Shown here: piece after piece, positions 8,340-16,658 of the stretch
How the letters are laid out: the number at the start of each line of letters is the position of its first letter
Position numbering within the stretch: the stretch's first letter is position 1
NCBI GenBank assembly: GCA_964625865.1
Contig: CAZVEV010000030.1
Coordinates: 1 to 35,826 of the forward strand
Direction: 5' to 3'
DNA length: 35,826 bases
Source of the DNA: CAZVEV01 sp964625865
Lineage (GTDB): Bacteria > Planctomycetota > Phycisphaerae > SM23-33
Position numbers and translations under genes: made by a program
The notes under the pieces: generated by a model
Database searches by the model: none
Told to the model about the DNA's origin: nothing
Seen by the model: only the letters and a program-made list of their open reading frames with translations

Positions 8340-10457
8340 TTACATGCCCTCATCCCATGCTTCCGCCAGGTCGATGGTCGGACCGTCCTCCGAGTCCTTC
8401 TCGTCGACCTTGGTGGTCTGGGCCTCGTCGGTCGGGGCATCGGCCGGTTCGGGATCATCCGTTGCATCGTCCGCTTCGGTGATATCCTCGACCGGCTTGT
8501 CGGCGGGTCCGGCATCGGTTGCCGCATCGCCGCCGTCGTCATCATCGTCGTCATCATCGTCCGCGTCGTCCTCGACGGGCGGATCGGCGATGTCGAGCGG
8601 ATCCTCGACCCGCGGCTGCATGCCGAACGCCTTCTTCACGTCGTCACCGAGGCCCTCGCCGTTGATCGGCCTGCGCCGCGGGATCACGCGTTCGGTGGCC
8701 TTGCCCAAGTCATGCATGATCATCCGCTGGATGATGAACCTGGCCGACGATTCCTGTGCCACGTCAGCCCAGTAGGTCCGGCTGGTCATGCGCTCTTTGA
8801 GGCGGATGGCCTCGACGAGGTCCGGCCGCAGCGACAGGGCCGCGTCGATGTGCCACAGGGCCTTGTCGCGATTGCCCTTGGCCATCGCCGAGCGGGCGCA
8901 TCGCATCTGGGCCTGGGCCAGGCGGCTGCGACCCCACCACCGGATGCCCTTGCGGGCGCCAAGGCGGAACCGTTCGACGTCGTTGTGCAGTTGCTCGCTG
9001 ACGGCTTCGTCGGCGTCCTGGCGGATGATCCGGGGCGTGACGAGGATGATGACCTCTTCACGGTTGGTCACGTCAATGGTGTTGCGCCACAGGGCGCCGA
9101 GGTACGGAACATTGCCGATAATCGGCGTCTGCGACCGCCCGGCCGACGATTCCTCGCGGAACAGGCCGCCGATGACGATGGTGTGCCCGTCGCGAACGAT
9201 GACGTTTGACGTCACCTCTGTGGTCGTCTCGGTGGGCAGGGCGCTGGTGCCGATCTGGGTGACCGAACCGGAAGAGTCCTCCGGGTGGATCTCCAGGCGA
9301 ACGTGGTCGTCACGCCCGATGAAGGGTCTGACGACCAGGCGCGTACCCGTTTCGAGGAACTCGACGGTCTGGCTGGCGGTGGTCTCGGTGAACGTCGTCG
9401 TCAGGTAACCGTCCTTGTTACCGACCATCACCTCGCCCCGCTGCTTGTTGACGACCAGGAGCTTGGGGTTGGCCATCACGTTGACGTCGGTGATGCCTTC
9501 CAGGGCCCGCACGAACACGCCGACCTTGTCGCCCATGAAGCCGAACGTCAGCCCACCGGCGGGTACCGCGGAGTTGAAGTCCGTGCGGAAGGTCGCCATG
9601 TCGGTGTCGGCTATCGCCGGCGTCGCGGCGCCGGTGGTGACCTGCTGCAAGCCGTTGGTCGTCGAGGCCAGCCCATTGAAGTCGATACCCGCCAGGACGT
9701 TGAAGTCCACGCCCAAGGCGTTGTTCTCTGTCAGTCGTGCCCGCAGCAGCGTCGCTTCAATGAGCACCTGGTCCGGCTTGAGGTCCAGTTCGGTGATCGC
9801 CGCGGCGATTCGCCGGAGGTTGTCCTCAAAGTCGCGAACGATGATCACGTCGGACGTCGCCAGCGAGTTGCCTCCGGACTCGGTGGAACTGGTCGCGATG
9901 CCCGAAGCCGCCGCCGGGGTGATCGCCACGGTTCCCATGTCACTCAACAGCGGGGTAATCAGTACGCGGATGTCTGCCGCATTGCTGTACGACAGGCGGA
10001 ACAACTGGACCTTCTGCTTCTTCTCGGCCTTGGTGATCTTGGCCTTCTGCTCGACCGTCATCACGTAAACGAAATTGCCCGTCATCGTGTAGGCGAACCC
10101 GTTGGCCTCGACGATCGCCTTGAGGGCCTCGACAAACGTCACGCCGTACAGGTCGGCCGTCACCGTGCCGGTGACCTCCTTGGTCGTGATGATGTTCTTC
10201 TTGACCTGAGAGTTGAGCATCTCCAGCGCGCCGCGAATCTCGACGTTTCGGATATGCAGTTCGTCAAAGACGCCGGGCGTCGACTCCTTGACGTTTCCCG
10301 CTCCGGCATCGGCGGGCTCGCCGCCCTTCGGGGCCTCCGCGCCGGCGTCGGCCGGATCGGCGCCCTGGGCCGAGACGACCGAGGCTGAGAGGAAAACCGT
10401 TGCCACCACCACCGCCACCCACACGAGTGACGTACGACGTTTCTTGTCCTTACTCAC
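8340..10457 (-). CDS. gspD: Outer-membrane secretin (GspD/PilQ family) with Asp-rich C-terminal extension
   Basis: This 705-residue protein forms the outer-membrane gate of the secretion or pilus machine. It has a signal peptide (TSLVWVAVVVATVFLSASVV...AQG), an STN/N0-like domain with LHIRNVEIRGALEMLNSQVK, a short secretin N domain, and the secretin pore domain containing the conserved VIVRDGHTIVIGGLFREE and IIGNVPYLGALWRNT segments and ending at VILVTPRII. Beyond it lie about 200 extra residues: a TPR-like helical stretch (KALWHIDAALSLRPDLVEAI) and an acidic low-complexity tail with nine consecutive Asp. The start is GTG at 10457, with AAGGAG 7 bases upstream; the longer frame places odd residues before the signal peptide. 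It ends the pilMNOP unit, as in most PilMNOPQ operons. Confidence 0.93.
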   Translation of the reverse strand: MSKDKKRRTSLVWVAVVVATVFLSASVVSAQGADPADAGAEAPKGGEPADAGAGNVKESTPGVFDELHIRNVEIRGALEMLNSQVKKNIITTKEVTGTVTADLYGVTFVEALKAIVEANGFAYTMTGNFVYVMTVEQKAKITKAEKKQKVQLFRLSYSNAADIRVLITPLLSDMGTVAITPAAASGIATSSTESGGNSLATSDVIIVRDFEDNLRRIAAAITELDLKPDQVLIEATLLRARLTENNALGVDFNVLAGIDFNGLASTTNGLQQVTTGAATPAIADTDMATFRTDFNSAVPAGGLTFGFMGDKVGVFVRALEGITDVNVMANPKLLVVNKQRGEVMVGNKDGYLTTTFTETTASQTVEFLETGTRLVVRPFIGRDDHVRLEIHPEDSSGSVTQIGTSALPTETTTEVTSNVIVRDGHTIVIGGLFREESSAGRSQTPIIGNVPYLGALWRNTIDVTNREEVIILVTPRIIRQDADEAVSEQLHNDVERFRLGARKGIRWWGRSRLAQAQMRCARSAMAKGNRDKALWHIDAALSLRPDLVEAIRLKERMTSRTYWADVAQESSARFIIQRMIMHDLGKATERVIPRRRPINGEGLGDDVKKAFGMQPRVEDPLDIADPPVEDDADDDDDDDDDGGDAATDAGPADKPVEDITEADDATDDPEPADAPTDEAQTTKVDEKDSEDGPTIDLAEAWDEGM

Positions 10458-10544
10458 TTTTCTACTCCTTACCAAGTACCTTACCAGTGTCTGCGTCCAT
10501 CCAAACCGGGCCACCACAACCCGGGATTGGATCCTGTTTGCACG

Positions 10545-11339
10545 TTACGTTCCGCCGCCCGATCGACCCTTCCAGTCTTTCATCTGCAGGGTCACCGGGA
10601 CTCTCTTCTTGATGATCTTCCGTTCGGGGTTCTTCCCGTTGTCTGCCGTGTCAGCCGTCGGCTTCGCCTTGGGCTTGCCCTCCTTCGCGGTCACGACAAA
10701 CTCGATCTCGTAGGTCTCGTCATCCAGGACATACGCGATCTCGGTCTCGAGCGTGCATTTACGGTTGGTGACCGACATGACGGTGAAGTCCGCGATCTTC
10801 TGACCGATGCGGAGGAGGCGGCCGTTGATGATGGCCATCGGCGATGAGCCGATAATCGTGCTCTGGAGCTTCAGGCCGCCGGCCAGCGAACGGGCCCTGG
10901 CCCGAAGCAGTTCATTGACCTTCTTCTGAATCGCCTTGTCGTCCACCGGTTTGGGCGTGGCGCCCTTGGGGATACCGACTTCAACCTTCTCACGGTCGGT
11001 CAGCGGGAAGGTCTCGGGGCTGTAATGGAACAGATCGCGCGTGATGCCCGGCGTGATCCTGTTGATGTACTCGTCGCGCCTGTTGGCCTGCTCGTGGGCG
11101 GCGTCACCGGCCATCCCGTCCAAAGACGTAGGCATGGCGATCTGGGCGGTCGCGACGATCTGCTGCGACGCCGACGCCTTGGCCGGACCCAGGCGTCCGA
11201 CGATCAGCCGTCCGGCCATCACCGCCGCCACCAGGCCAAGGGCCATCATGATCGCCGTCTTCTTCTTGTCCCGCTGGAGTTCGAGCACCAGTCGGGTGCG
11301 CCAGTCCGGCGGGGCGCCTGTTCCTCTTCTGTCAGCCAT
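10545..11339 (-). CDS. Inner-membrane PilP/GspC-like alignment protein
   Basis: This 264-residue protein has a basic cytoplasmic N-terminus, one membrane helix (about residues 28-50) and a periplasmic portion. The segment from LQSTIIGSSPMAIINGRLLR to VTNRKCTLE follows the pattern of the small beta domain of PilP and GspC (processing or identity of a signal, a GQ motif, then a short strand). It lies between pilO and the secretin, where PilP is normally encoded. PilP itself is a lipoprotein of about 175 residues without a membrane helix; the topology here is closer to GspC. A structural link between the inner-membrane PilMNO ring and the secretin is inferred. The sequence after the beta domain is Lys-rich and unremarkable. 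Confidence 0.65.
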   Translation of the reverse strand: MADRRGTGAPPDWRTRLVLELQRDKKKTAIMMALGLVAAVMAGRLIVGRLGPAKASASQQIVATAQIAMPTSLDGMAGDAAHEQANRRDEYINRITPGITRDLFHYSPETFPLTDREKVEVGIPKGATPKPVDDKAIQKKVNELLRARARSLAGGLKLQSTIIGSSPMAIINGRLLRIGQKIADFTVMSVTNRKCTLETEIAYVLDDETYEIEFVVTAKEGKPKAKPTADTADNGKNPERKIIKKRVPVTLQMKDWKGRSGGGT

Positions 11340-11353
11340 CTCTATCGCCTCGG

Positions 11354-11938
11354 TCAGCTCGCGCTGAAGTAGATGTTCAGTTGCAGTTCAATATCCAGCG
11401 TGTTATCGACCAGCGTCTTCTTGCCCTTGCCCCCCTTGCTCTCCTTGTCCTCAGCGGCGCCGCCGGGCATGGGGGCGTTGATCGTCAGCCTCTGGACGCG
11501 TGTCAGGCGTTCCATCTTGTTGATCTGGTCGAGGAACGCCCCAAGGCTCAGGTACGAGCCCTTGAACTTCATGATGATCGGCAGGGTGTTGAACAGCGGC
11601 TCGCGTGCGGGCCGTCCCGGCTCGATGATCTGGTCGGAGAACCTGTCGTTCGACAGGTGCCCGCTGATCTCGCGCAGGAAGCCGCCCAGTTCCTGCTGCT
11701 GCGGCAGGCGGCGGTCGAAGTTCTTGTACCGTGCCTTCATCGCTGCCGTCTCGCGGAGGAGCTTGGGCACGACGGCGGCACGGTCCGTCTGCCGTTCGAT
11801 TTCGCGCTTCTGCGAGACGATCTTCTTCTTCAGTCCGCGCAGTTCCTTGTCCTGCGGGACATAGACCAGCACGACCGCCGCGACGACCCCTGCAATCAGC
11901 AGGCCCAACGCGACCAGAGAGTCTCTCGTAAACTGCAT
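11354..11938 (-). CDS. pilO: PilO-like inner-membrane alignment protein
   Basis: This 194-residue protein has an N-terminal membrane helix (residues 8-28), a coiled coil rich in charged residues (about 32-85), and a C-terminal alpha/beta domain with the segment PIIMKFKGSYLSLGAFLDQI, which matches the PilO core (a strand followed by the Y/F..L..FL..I helix). PilO dimerises with PilN and forms the periplasmic part of the inner-membrane complex. It lies 15 bases after the pilN stop and 14 bases before the PilP/GspC-like gene. The length is slightly below PilO (about 205). Confidence 0.85.
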   Translation of the reverse strand: MQFTRDSLVALGLLIAGVVAAVVLVYVPQDKELRGLKKKIVSQKREIERQTDRAAVVPKLLRETAAMKARYKNFDRRLPQQQELGGFLREISGHLSNDRFSDQIIEPGRPAREPLFNTLPIIMKFKGSYLSLGAFLDQINKMERLTRVQRLTINAPMPGGAAEDKESKGGKGKKTLVDNTLDIELQLNIYFSAS

Positions 11939-11953
11939 CTTCGCTGCCTCTTC

Positions 11954-12598
11954 CTAGCGGCCCACGTAGCAGCTCGCCTGGAACTGCCTCGCCGTCCGGT
12001 TCTTGATCTTCACGTCGCGGCTGTAACCCATGTTGACGTCTTCAAACAGCGGGCAGGCCGACATCTGTCCGATGAAATTGGCCACGTCCACGTTTTTCCT
12101 GGCCAGGCCCGTCAGCGTCAGGCGGAGGCGCTTTTCGGTGCGATCCTGTCCACCGGTCGGCTGGCCCGCTGCTCGCGCGCCCGGGGCATGGCTGAGACCG
12201 CCGCGCCCGGACGACCCGCCGCCCAGCGCGACGTCCATCGTCTCGACGCTCAGTTGCGTCAGCATCATCGAGGCCGGCAGCAGGCGCTGCAGTTCGCTCA
12301 GCAGCATGAAACTGCTCAGGCGGCTGCCCAACTGTTCGTCAATCCGCTGAATGACGTAGAGTTCGGCCTTCTCGCGTTCCAGTTCGCCCCGCCGTCCCAG
12401 TTGGAGCTTGATATCGGCATCGCGGGCGCCGAGTTGGGCCAGTTCGGCCCGAACGATCTCGACGCGCTCGTGCCTCAGTATGCCCAGCAGGGCCAGTCCG
12501 ACCAGGCAGATCGTCAGCATGTAGGTGTGCTTGACGATTCGCCGCTGTCGGCGCCGCCTGGCCTTGATGCGTTCAGGCAGAAAGTCGACGTTCTGCAT
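11954..12598 (-). CDS. pilN: PilN-like inner-membrane protein
   Basis: This 214-residue protein starts with the PilN-typical short cytoplasmic segment containing DFLPERIKARRRRQRR (the PilM-binding NLLP-like motif), then one membrane helix (about 27-45), a coiled coil, and a small periplasmic domain (LSELQRLLPASMMLTQLSVE, later LTLTGLARKNVDVANFI) typical of the family. An internal Gly/Ala-rich linker near residues 125-150 looks disordered. The ATG at 12598 has GAGGAGG 6 bases upstream; an upstream GTG lacks this. It overlaps the pilM end by 26 bases, which implies coupling. It should pair with PilO and recruit PilM. Confidence 0.88.
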   Translation of the reverse strand: MQNVDFLPERIKARRRRQRRIVKHTYMLTICLVGLALLGILRHERVEIVRAELAQLGARDADIKLQLGRRGELEREKAELYVIQRIDEQLGSRLSSFMLLSELQRLLPASMMLTQLSVETMDVALGGGSSGRGGLSHAPGARAAGQPTGGQDRTEKRLRLTLTGLARKNVDVANFIGQMSACPLFEDVNMGYSRDVKIKNRTARQFQASCYVGR

Positions 12599-13742
12599 CG
12601 TCAGCCTCCTCATCAACGTCACCGGCCACGAACGCGCCCCTGAAAGCCAGGCCCGCGCAGACCGCCCATTCGGTCACCGTGGCGCGCCGGTTGGCGCCCA
12701 GGTCCACCGCAGAGATGTCCACGCCCCGAAGGGGTTCGCCCACCGCTGCTGACGATCCCAGTTGCGTTGTCAGCAGTTCCACCAGCGCCTGGTCGTACGT
12801 TTCTCCACCGGTCAGCGTGATCTGCTTGGCCCGAAGCCCACGGAACGTCACCGAGCAATATCGCAGGCACAGGGCGATTTCCCGGGCCAGCGACTCGACC
12901 TCGCTGCGGATCGCGTCATGGATCGACCATTCCAGGCTGCTCCGTTCGCGCTCGCCGCCCTGGCCGTCACCCCCACCGTCGGCCAACTGCTCGTATTCAT
13001 TCATCTTGCGGAGTCGCAGGTCGCGTGCCTCCGGATAGGTCAGGTTGAGCTGGCCGGCCACCGCGTCGGTGAAGCGGCGCCCGCCGATGTCGATGCTCTT
13101 GATCAGCACGATCCGCCGCCCCTGGGCGACGATTACGCGGGTCGCGCTGTGACCGATGTCCACGATCACCGTCACGGCCTCTTCGTCCACGCGGCGGCGC
13201 AGGTAGCGTTCGAAGCCCCTGAACAGCGCTACCGGCTCGGCGTCGATGGCCTCGGGGGTCAGCGAGACCTGCCTGAGCAGGTCCAGGTGGCTCTCGATAA
13301 CCTCAGTGGTCGCCGCGAGCATGATAATCTCGTCCCGGGTCTCACTGCCCTGGCGAACCTGTCCGGCGTTGATGCAGTTCAGTTGGTCGGAGGCGACATC
13401 GAACCCGAACCGCTCCTTGGCCTCCCACTGGACGGCCCGCTTCAGTTCGTCGGCCGGCATGCGCGGAAGGCGGATGTTCTTGATGTGCAACTCGTCACAC
13501 CGCAAGGCCGAAACGACCCGCCTGCCGCGGAACCGCCCCTTCTTGAGCATGTCGTTGATGGCCGAGACGGCCAGTTCTTTCCGCTGGGCGGCGTCCTGGT
13601 CGCCCGGCGGAGGGAAATGCCACCGCTCAGCGGCCCGCACCTTGACCCGCCCGCCGGACTGGCACATCTGGAGCATCTTGATGCTGTCAGCACCGATGTC
13701 CAGCCCGATCGGCCAACGCTTTCCTGGAGAGAGAAAAGACAT
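12573..13742 (-). CDS. pilM: PilM-like actin-fold cytoplasmic ATP-binding protein
   Basis: This 389-residue protein belongs to the FtsA/PilM actin-like superfamily. The N-terminal phosphate-1 motif (PIGLDIGADSIKML), the second phosphate motif region (VTVIVDIGHSATRVIV) and the adenosine motif (QITLTGGETYDQ) are recognisable. PilM binds the cytoplasmic tail of PilN and links the membrane ring to the ATPase. The central part has IRLPRMPADELKRAVQWEAK, characteristic of PilM. The C-terminus is acidic. An AAGGA-type ribosome binding site precedes the ATG at 13742. It begins a pilM-N-O-P-secretin order like that of type IV pilus operons, so the locus combines pilus-type assembly proteins with Gsp-type pseudopilins. 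Confidence 0.92.
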   Translation of the reverse strand: MSFLSPGKRWPIGLDIGADSIKMLQMCQSGGRVKVRAAERWHFPPPGDQDAAQRKELAVSAINDMLKKGRFRGRRVVSALRCDELHIKNIRLPRMPADELKRAVQWEAKERFGFDVASDQLNCINAGQVRQGSETRDEIIMLAATTEVIESHLDLLRQVSLTPEAIDAEPVALFRGFERYLRRRVDEEAVTVIVDIGHSATRVIVAQGRRIVLIKSIDIGGRRFTDAVAGQLNLTYPEARDLRLRKMNEYEQLADGGGDGQGGERERSSLEWSIHDAIRSEVESLAREIALCLRYCSVTFRGLRAKQITLTGGETYDQALVELLTTQLGSSAAVGEPLRGVDISAVDLGANRRATVTEWAVCAGLAFRGAFVAGDVDEEADDAERRLSA

Positions 13743-13923
13743 CCCTCACGTTCCTTTCCTTAACGGAACACTCGAAGCACGAACTCTGCTATCCGAAAGA
13801 CATACGCATGCCGAAATGCCAGCCCGACGCATCGGCAGTGGCCAAAGAGGCCGTCCGCCCTGTCGGCGTGCGGCACGCGACGTTGCCCTTTCGACGTTCG
13901 TGATTCATGCATGTCGTTCATCA

Positions 13924-14472
13924 TCATCCACCGCCTGTGACGGTCACTTTGCCTGTCGCGGCCGCCACGTTGATCACATATTCCTGCGCCCCGCCCTGAA
14001 GGGTTATCGCACCGGCATTGTCGGGCGAACCCAACTCGTCAAAGACCACCGCGGTGGCCCCGCCGAAGTCCGCCGACACGATGTCAAGCCCTTCAAACCC
14101 TCGCTCAGCCGAGAAGTTCACCACGTAGGCTGTCTTCTTCATCGGGTGAATCAGGGGGCCACTTGCGTTAGACAATACGTAGTATTCCATGCCGGGAACG
14201 AACTGGACCGTCACGGGCGTCTGACTCGTAATCGCCGTGTTCTGGGCGTATTGCAGATCGCACGTGAGCATGCGGACCCCCGCGACGGCCGCCGAGTCGT
14301 CCGAACTGGAGGCGTACGGGATGACCATCCCCGCCGTCAGTCCGATGATCAGGACAACCACCAGAAGTTCAGCCAGCGTGAACCCATCCGATTGCGGATT
14401 CCTCGGGGACCTGCAAGCCTCCGCGACCGAGGAATAGCTACTTCGTCGTCTTTGCCGTCTTCGTTGAGCCAT
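13924..14472 (-). CDS. GspH/FimT-like minor pseudopilin with a long basic leader
   Basis: This 182-residue protein has a type IV prepilin signal: cleavage after Gly30 before FTLAELLVVVLIIGLTAGMV, with Glu at mature position 5. The mature part resembles GspH/FimT: LTCDLQYAQNTAITSQTPVTVQF is the usual helix-plus-strand region, followed by a beta-rich head. The leader (29 residues with MAQRRRQRRR) is long for the class, where 5-15 is typical. The ATG has AGGAGG at 5-base spacing, so the long leader is supported by the ribosome binding site. It overlaps the end of the preceding small gene by 35 bases. Confidence 0.88.
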   Translation of the reverse strand: MAQRRRQRRRSSYSSVAEACRSPRNPQSDGFTLAELLVVVLIIGLTAGMVIPYASSSDDSAAVAGVRMLTCDLQYAQNTAITSQTPVTVQFVPGMEYYVLSNASGPLIHPMKKTAYVVNFSAERGFEGLDIVSADFGGATAVVFDELGSPDNAGAITLQGGAQEYVINVAAATGKVTVTGGG

Positions 14473-14773
14473 TTGCGCCTCCTGCGGCCTTGCCGTCGTC
14501 GGCGACCTTGACCGTGACCTGACCGCTCTTGAGCAGCGTGATCAGTTCGGCGATCTTGGCCGTCGCGCGGTCCTGGGCGCGGATCAGTTGCACGATCTCG
14601 GCCTGTGTGCTGTTGTCGAGGAATGGCTTGGTCGCCTGCGCCTGGGGCGCCTGCGGCGTGTAATCGGCCCACAGACCGATGATCAGCACGGTCAGCAGGA
14701 CGGCAATGGCCGTCAGACACACCCGCGTATAGCCGTCCACGCGGACCTTCAACGTTTCCCGTTCCTTACCCAT
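14438..14773 (-). CDS. Small single-pass membrane protein of unknown function in the pseudopilin operon
   Basis: This 111-residue protein has a charged N-terminus (MGKERETLKVRVDG), a single membrane helix (about residues 18-35), an Ala/Gln/Pro linker and a helical segment (AEIVQLIRAQDRATAKIAELITLL) likely to form a short coiled coil, ending in a Lys/Thr-rich tail. AAGGAG lies 7 bases before the ATG. It sits between the GspK-like and GspH-like genes. The topology (one helix, periplasmic coiled coil) could suit a small assembly or alignment factor, but no family was recognised. Confidence 0.75.
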   Translation of the reverse strand: MGKERETLKVRVDGYTRVCLTAIAVLLTVLIIGLWADYTPQAPQAQATKPFLDNSTQAEIVQLIRAQDRATAKIAELITLLKSGQVTVKVADDGKAAGGANGSTKTAKTTK

Positions 14774-14803
14774 TTCACTGCTCCTTACCAGAGTCCCAAT
14801 GTC

Positions 14804-15979
14804 CTATTCGTCCCACGCCAGTTTCCTGACCGACGGGAGCCGGTTGTCGTAAAGCGATTGAATCTCCGCGGCACTCAATGCGCGATCGAAGACAGCCACC
14901 TCGTCAATCTTGCCGCACCAGGGTCTGTCCTTCTTGTCAGACGGATCGCCCCCTATCCAGACCTTCACGCCGTTCTCCAAGGTGATAAAGCCCGTCTTGG
15001 CACGACTGCCCACCAACTCGCCGTCCTGGTAGATCCGCATGTGCACCCCGTCATAGGTGGCCACCGCCAGCGTCCACTCCTTCAGCGGGACCTCGCCCGT
15101 GGAGGCGGCGAGCTTGGTCGTGGTGCCCTCTTTCTTTTCTTCTGCTTGCTCCTGGTCGTCGTGGGTCTTGAGCCGGAACATCAGCCGCACCTGGCCACCT
15201 GCCACCCCGGTATGGATCGACCAGAAGGTCTTCAGAACCGACGTTTCCTTAGACTTGCAGAGGATCCGCGCGTTCTTGCTGGTCAGATGGTTGTGCCTGT
15301 CCGGATAGATCCACGCCAGCAGCGTCATGCCCTTGCCCCGGATGTCGAGTTTCGTGGAACCCTCCTTCAGTTCCACACGATCGTCGAACCCGTCGAAATG
15401 GGCGGCGGTGTCGCTGTCGTGCTCGATAGCGCCGATCCACCCCCGACCGACCCCATCCTTGTACTCGCCCATCCAGTCGCCCTTGGCGTCGGCGGCGATG
15501 TCGGTGACCATGGACTCGCCCAGGCGCCAGTGATGGATCGGCCCCAGATCGTTGAGCGCCGTGGAGTACTGGCTGTCCATGAAAACCTTCATCGTAACGG
15601 TCTGTGTCACGCCGTCTGCGGTGGCGCGCCCGGTGACGATGTACTGGCCCTCCTGGCCGTCCACGGCGGCGGATCCGAAGTAGTAGGAGGCTTTCGATGC
15701 ATCGGCCGAAAACGGCCCCAGGAGCGTCGTGTTTGAACTGGTCATGGACCGCACGTCGGTTCGCAGGAGGTACAGCCCGTGATCGATGCCGGACTCGGCC
15801 AGGTAGCGTGCACGCCCGGCCTTGCGGAGATTGTCCGTGCTGACGAGCTTGACGGTGGTCGTCGTGGCAAAGCTCACGCCGAGCACCGTTGCCGACGCCA
15901 CGAGAATCAGCACCAGCAGCAGGGCCAGCCCCGAGTCATTTCGTCTTCGCCTGGTCATGGTTCGCACCGGCATACTCAC
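14804..15979 (-). CDS. GspK/PilX-like minor pseudopilin carrying a LamG (concanavalin-like) domain
   Basis: This 391-residue protein begins with a basic stretch and a hydrophobic helix (GLALLLVLILVASATVLGVS) followed by ARYLAESGIDHGLYLL, the pattern of GspK/PilX-type minor pilins that lack Glu5. From about residue 150 to 385 the sequence is a LamG-like jelly roll: HHWRLGESMV, AAHFDGFDDRVEL, MTLLAWIYPD, WTLAVATYDGVHMRIYQDGELVGS, KIDEVAVFDRALSAAEI. This domain often binds sugars or matrix polymers. A lectin-type module on a pseudopilus tip subunit is unusual; GspK normally has a different globular head. The start is GTG at 15979 overlapping the upstream stop (GTGA), or the ATG at 15973; neither has a strong ribosome binding site. 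Confidence 0.85.
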   Translation of the reverse strand: MSMPVRTMTRRRRNDSGLALLLVLILVASATVLGVSFATTTTVKLVSTDNLRKAGRARYLAESGIDHGLYLLRTDVRSMTSSNTTLLGPFSADASKASYYFGSAAVDGQEGQYIVTGRATADGVTQTVTMKVFMDSQYSTALNDLGPIHHWRLGESMVTDIAADAKGDWMGEYKDGVGRGWIGAIEHDSDTAAHFDGFDDRVELKEGSTKLDIRGKGMTLLAWIYPDRHNHLTSKNARILCKSKETSVLKTFWSIHTGVAGGQVRLMFRLKTHDDQEQAEEKKEGTTTKLAASTGEVPLKEWTLAVATYDGVHMRIYQDGELVGSRAKTGFITLENGVKVWIGGDPSDKKDRPWCGKIDEVAVFDRALSAAEIQSLYDNRLPSVRKLAWDE

Positions 15980-16641
15980 TTCGGGACGCTCAGAACGTAT
16001 GCGCCGTCAACCTCGGAAACGTACTCAACAGCCGGGGCCCGCAGGGCCGTCGCGTCCTGGAGCGTCATCTCGCACTTGCCCTTGCGAGCGGTCAGGCTCA
16101 TGCGAACCAGGCCGGACAGCGGCCCGTCGGCCGACAGCGAGAAATCGCAGTTCTCGATGTCCGTAGCAATGACCCGCGATTGCCGGTAGCTGTTGCTCAT
16201 GACCCACATATTCAACGTGTCCGCCGACATGGCCTGGGCGAGGGTGAACTCCGGGTCGTAGGCGTCTCGCAGCAAATCGGACCAATCGTCCGGATAGACA
16301 ACCTGGTAGATCGTGATCTCGCCCGTAAAGGGGTTGTGTATCGTTATGCGAATCTCGGTCACGTCGATCAGTCCGTTGCTGTTGCTGTCTCCGCCCCAGT
16401 AGCACAACACGCCCCCGCCGTTGAACGCCGTGAGGACCAACGGGGCCTTCTCGACCTCCATGCGCAGGTGCCTCATCGCCGTCCGGGCGGTCTGGATGCA
16501 CTCGAAGGAATCCTCGCCGCGGGAGTACGCCGACGACAACGCCACCGACGCGCCCATCACCGTCAGACCCACCATCGCGGTAATCGAGATCGCGATGAGC
16601 ATCTCGGCCAGCGTGAAGCCACGTGCTGTTGGATTGGTCAT
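15976..16641 (-). CDS. GspJ/PilW-like minor pseudopilin
   Basis: This 221-residue prepilin has the class III signal with cleavage in ARG^FTLAEMLIAISITAM and Glu5. It is followed by SAYSRGEDSFECIQTARTAMRHLRMEVEKA, the conserved region of GspJ/PilW (helix ending in an R..L..E motif before the head). The head contains a DSNSNGLIDVTEI stretch that resembles a calcium-binding loop, a feature known in some GspJ/GspG heads. The ATG at 16641 is preferred, with AAAGGA 10 bases upstream; an in-frame GTG at 16662 overlapping the previous stop is possible. Its stop overlaps the start of the LamG gene. Confidence 0.85.
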   Translation of the reverse strand: MTNPTARGFTLAEMLIAISITAMVGLTVMGASVALSSAYSRGEDSFECIQTARTAMRHLRMEVEKAPLVLTAFNGGGVLCYWGGDSNSNGLIDVTEIRITIHNPFTGEITIYQVVYPDDWSDLLRDAYDPEFTLAQAMSADTLNMWVMSNSYRQSRVIATDIENCDFSLSADGPLSGLVRMSLTARKGKCEMTLQDATALRAPAVEYVSEVDGAYVLSVPK

Positions 16642-16658
16642 CAGAGGACCGTCCTTTC

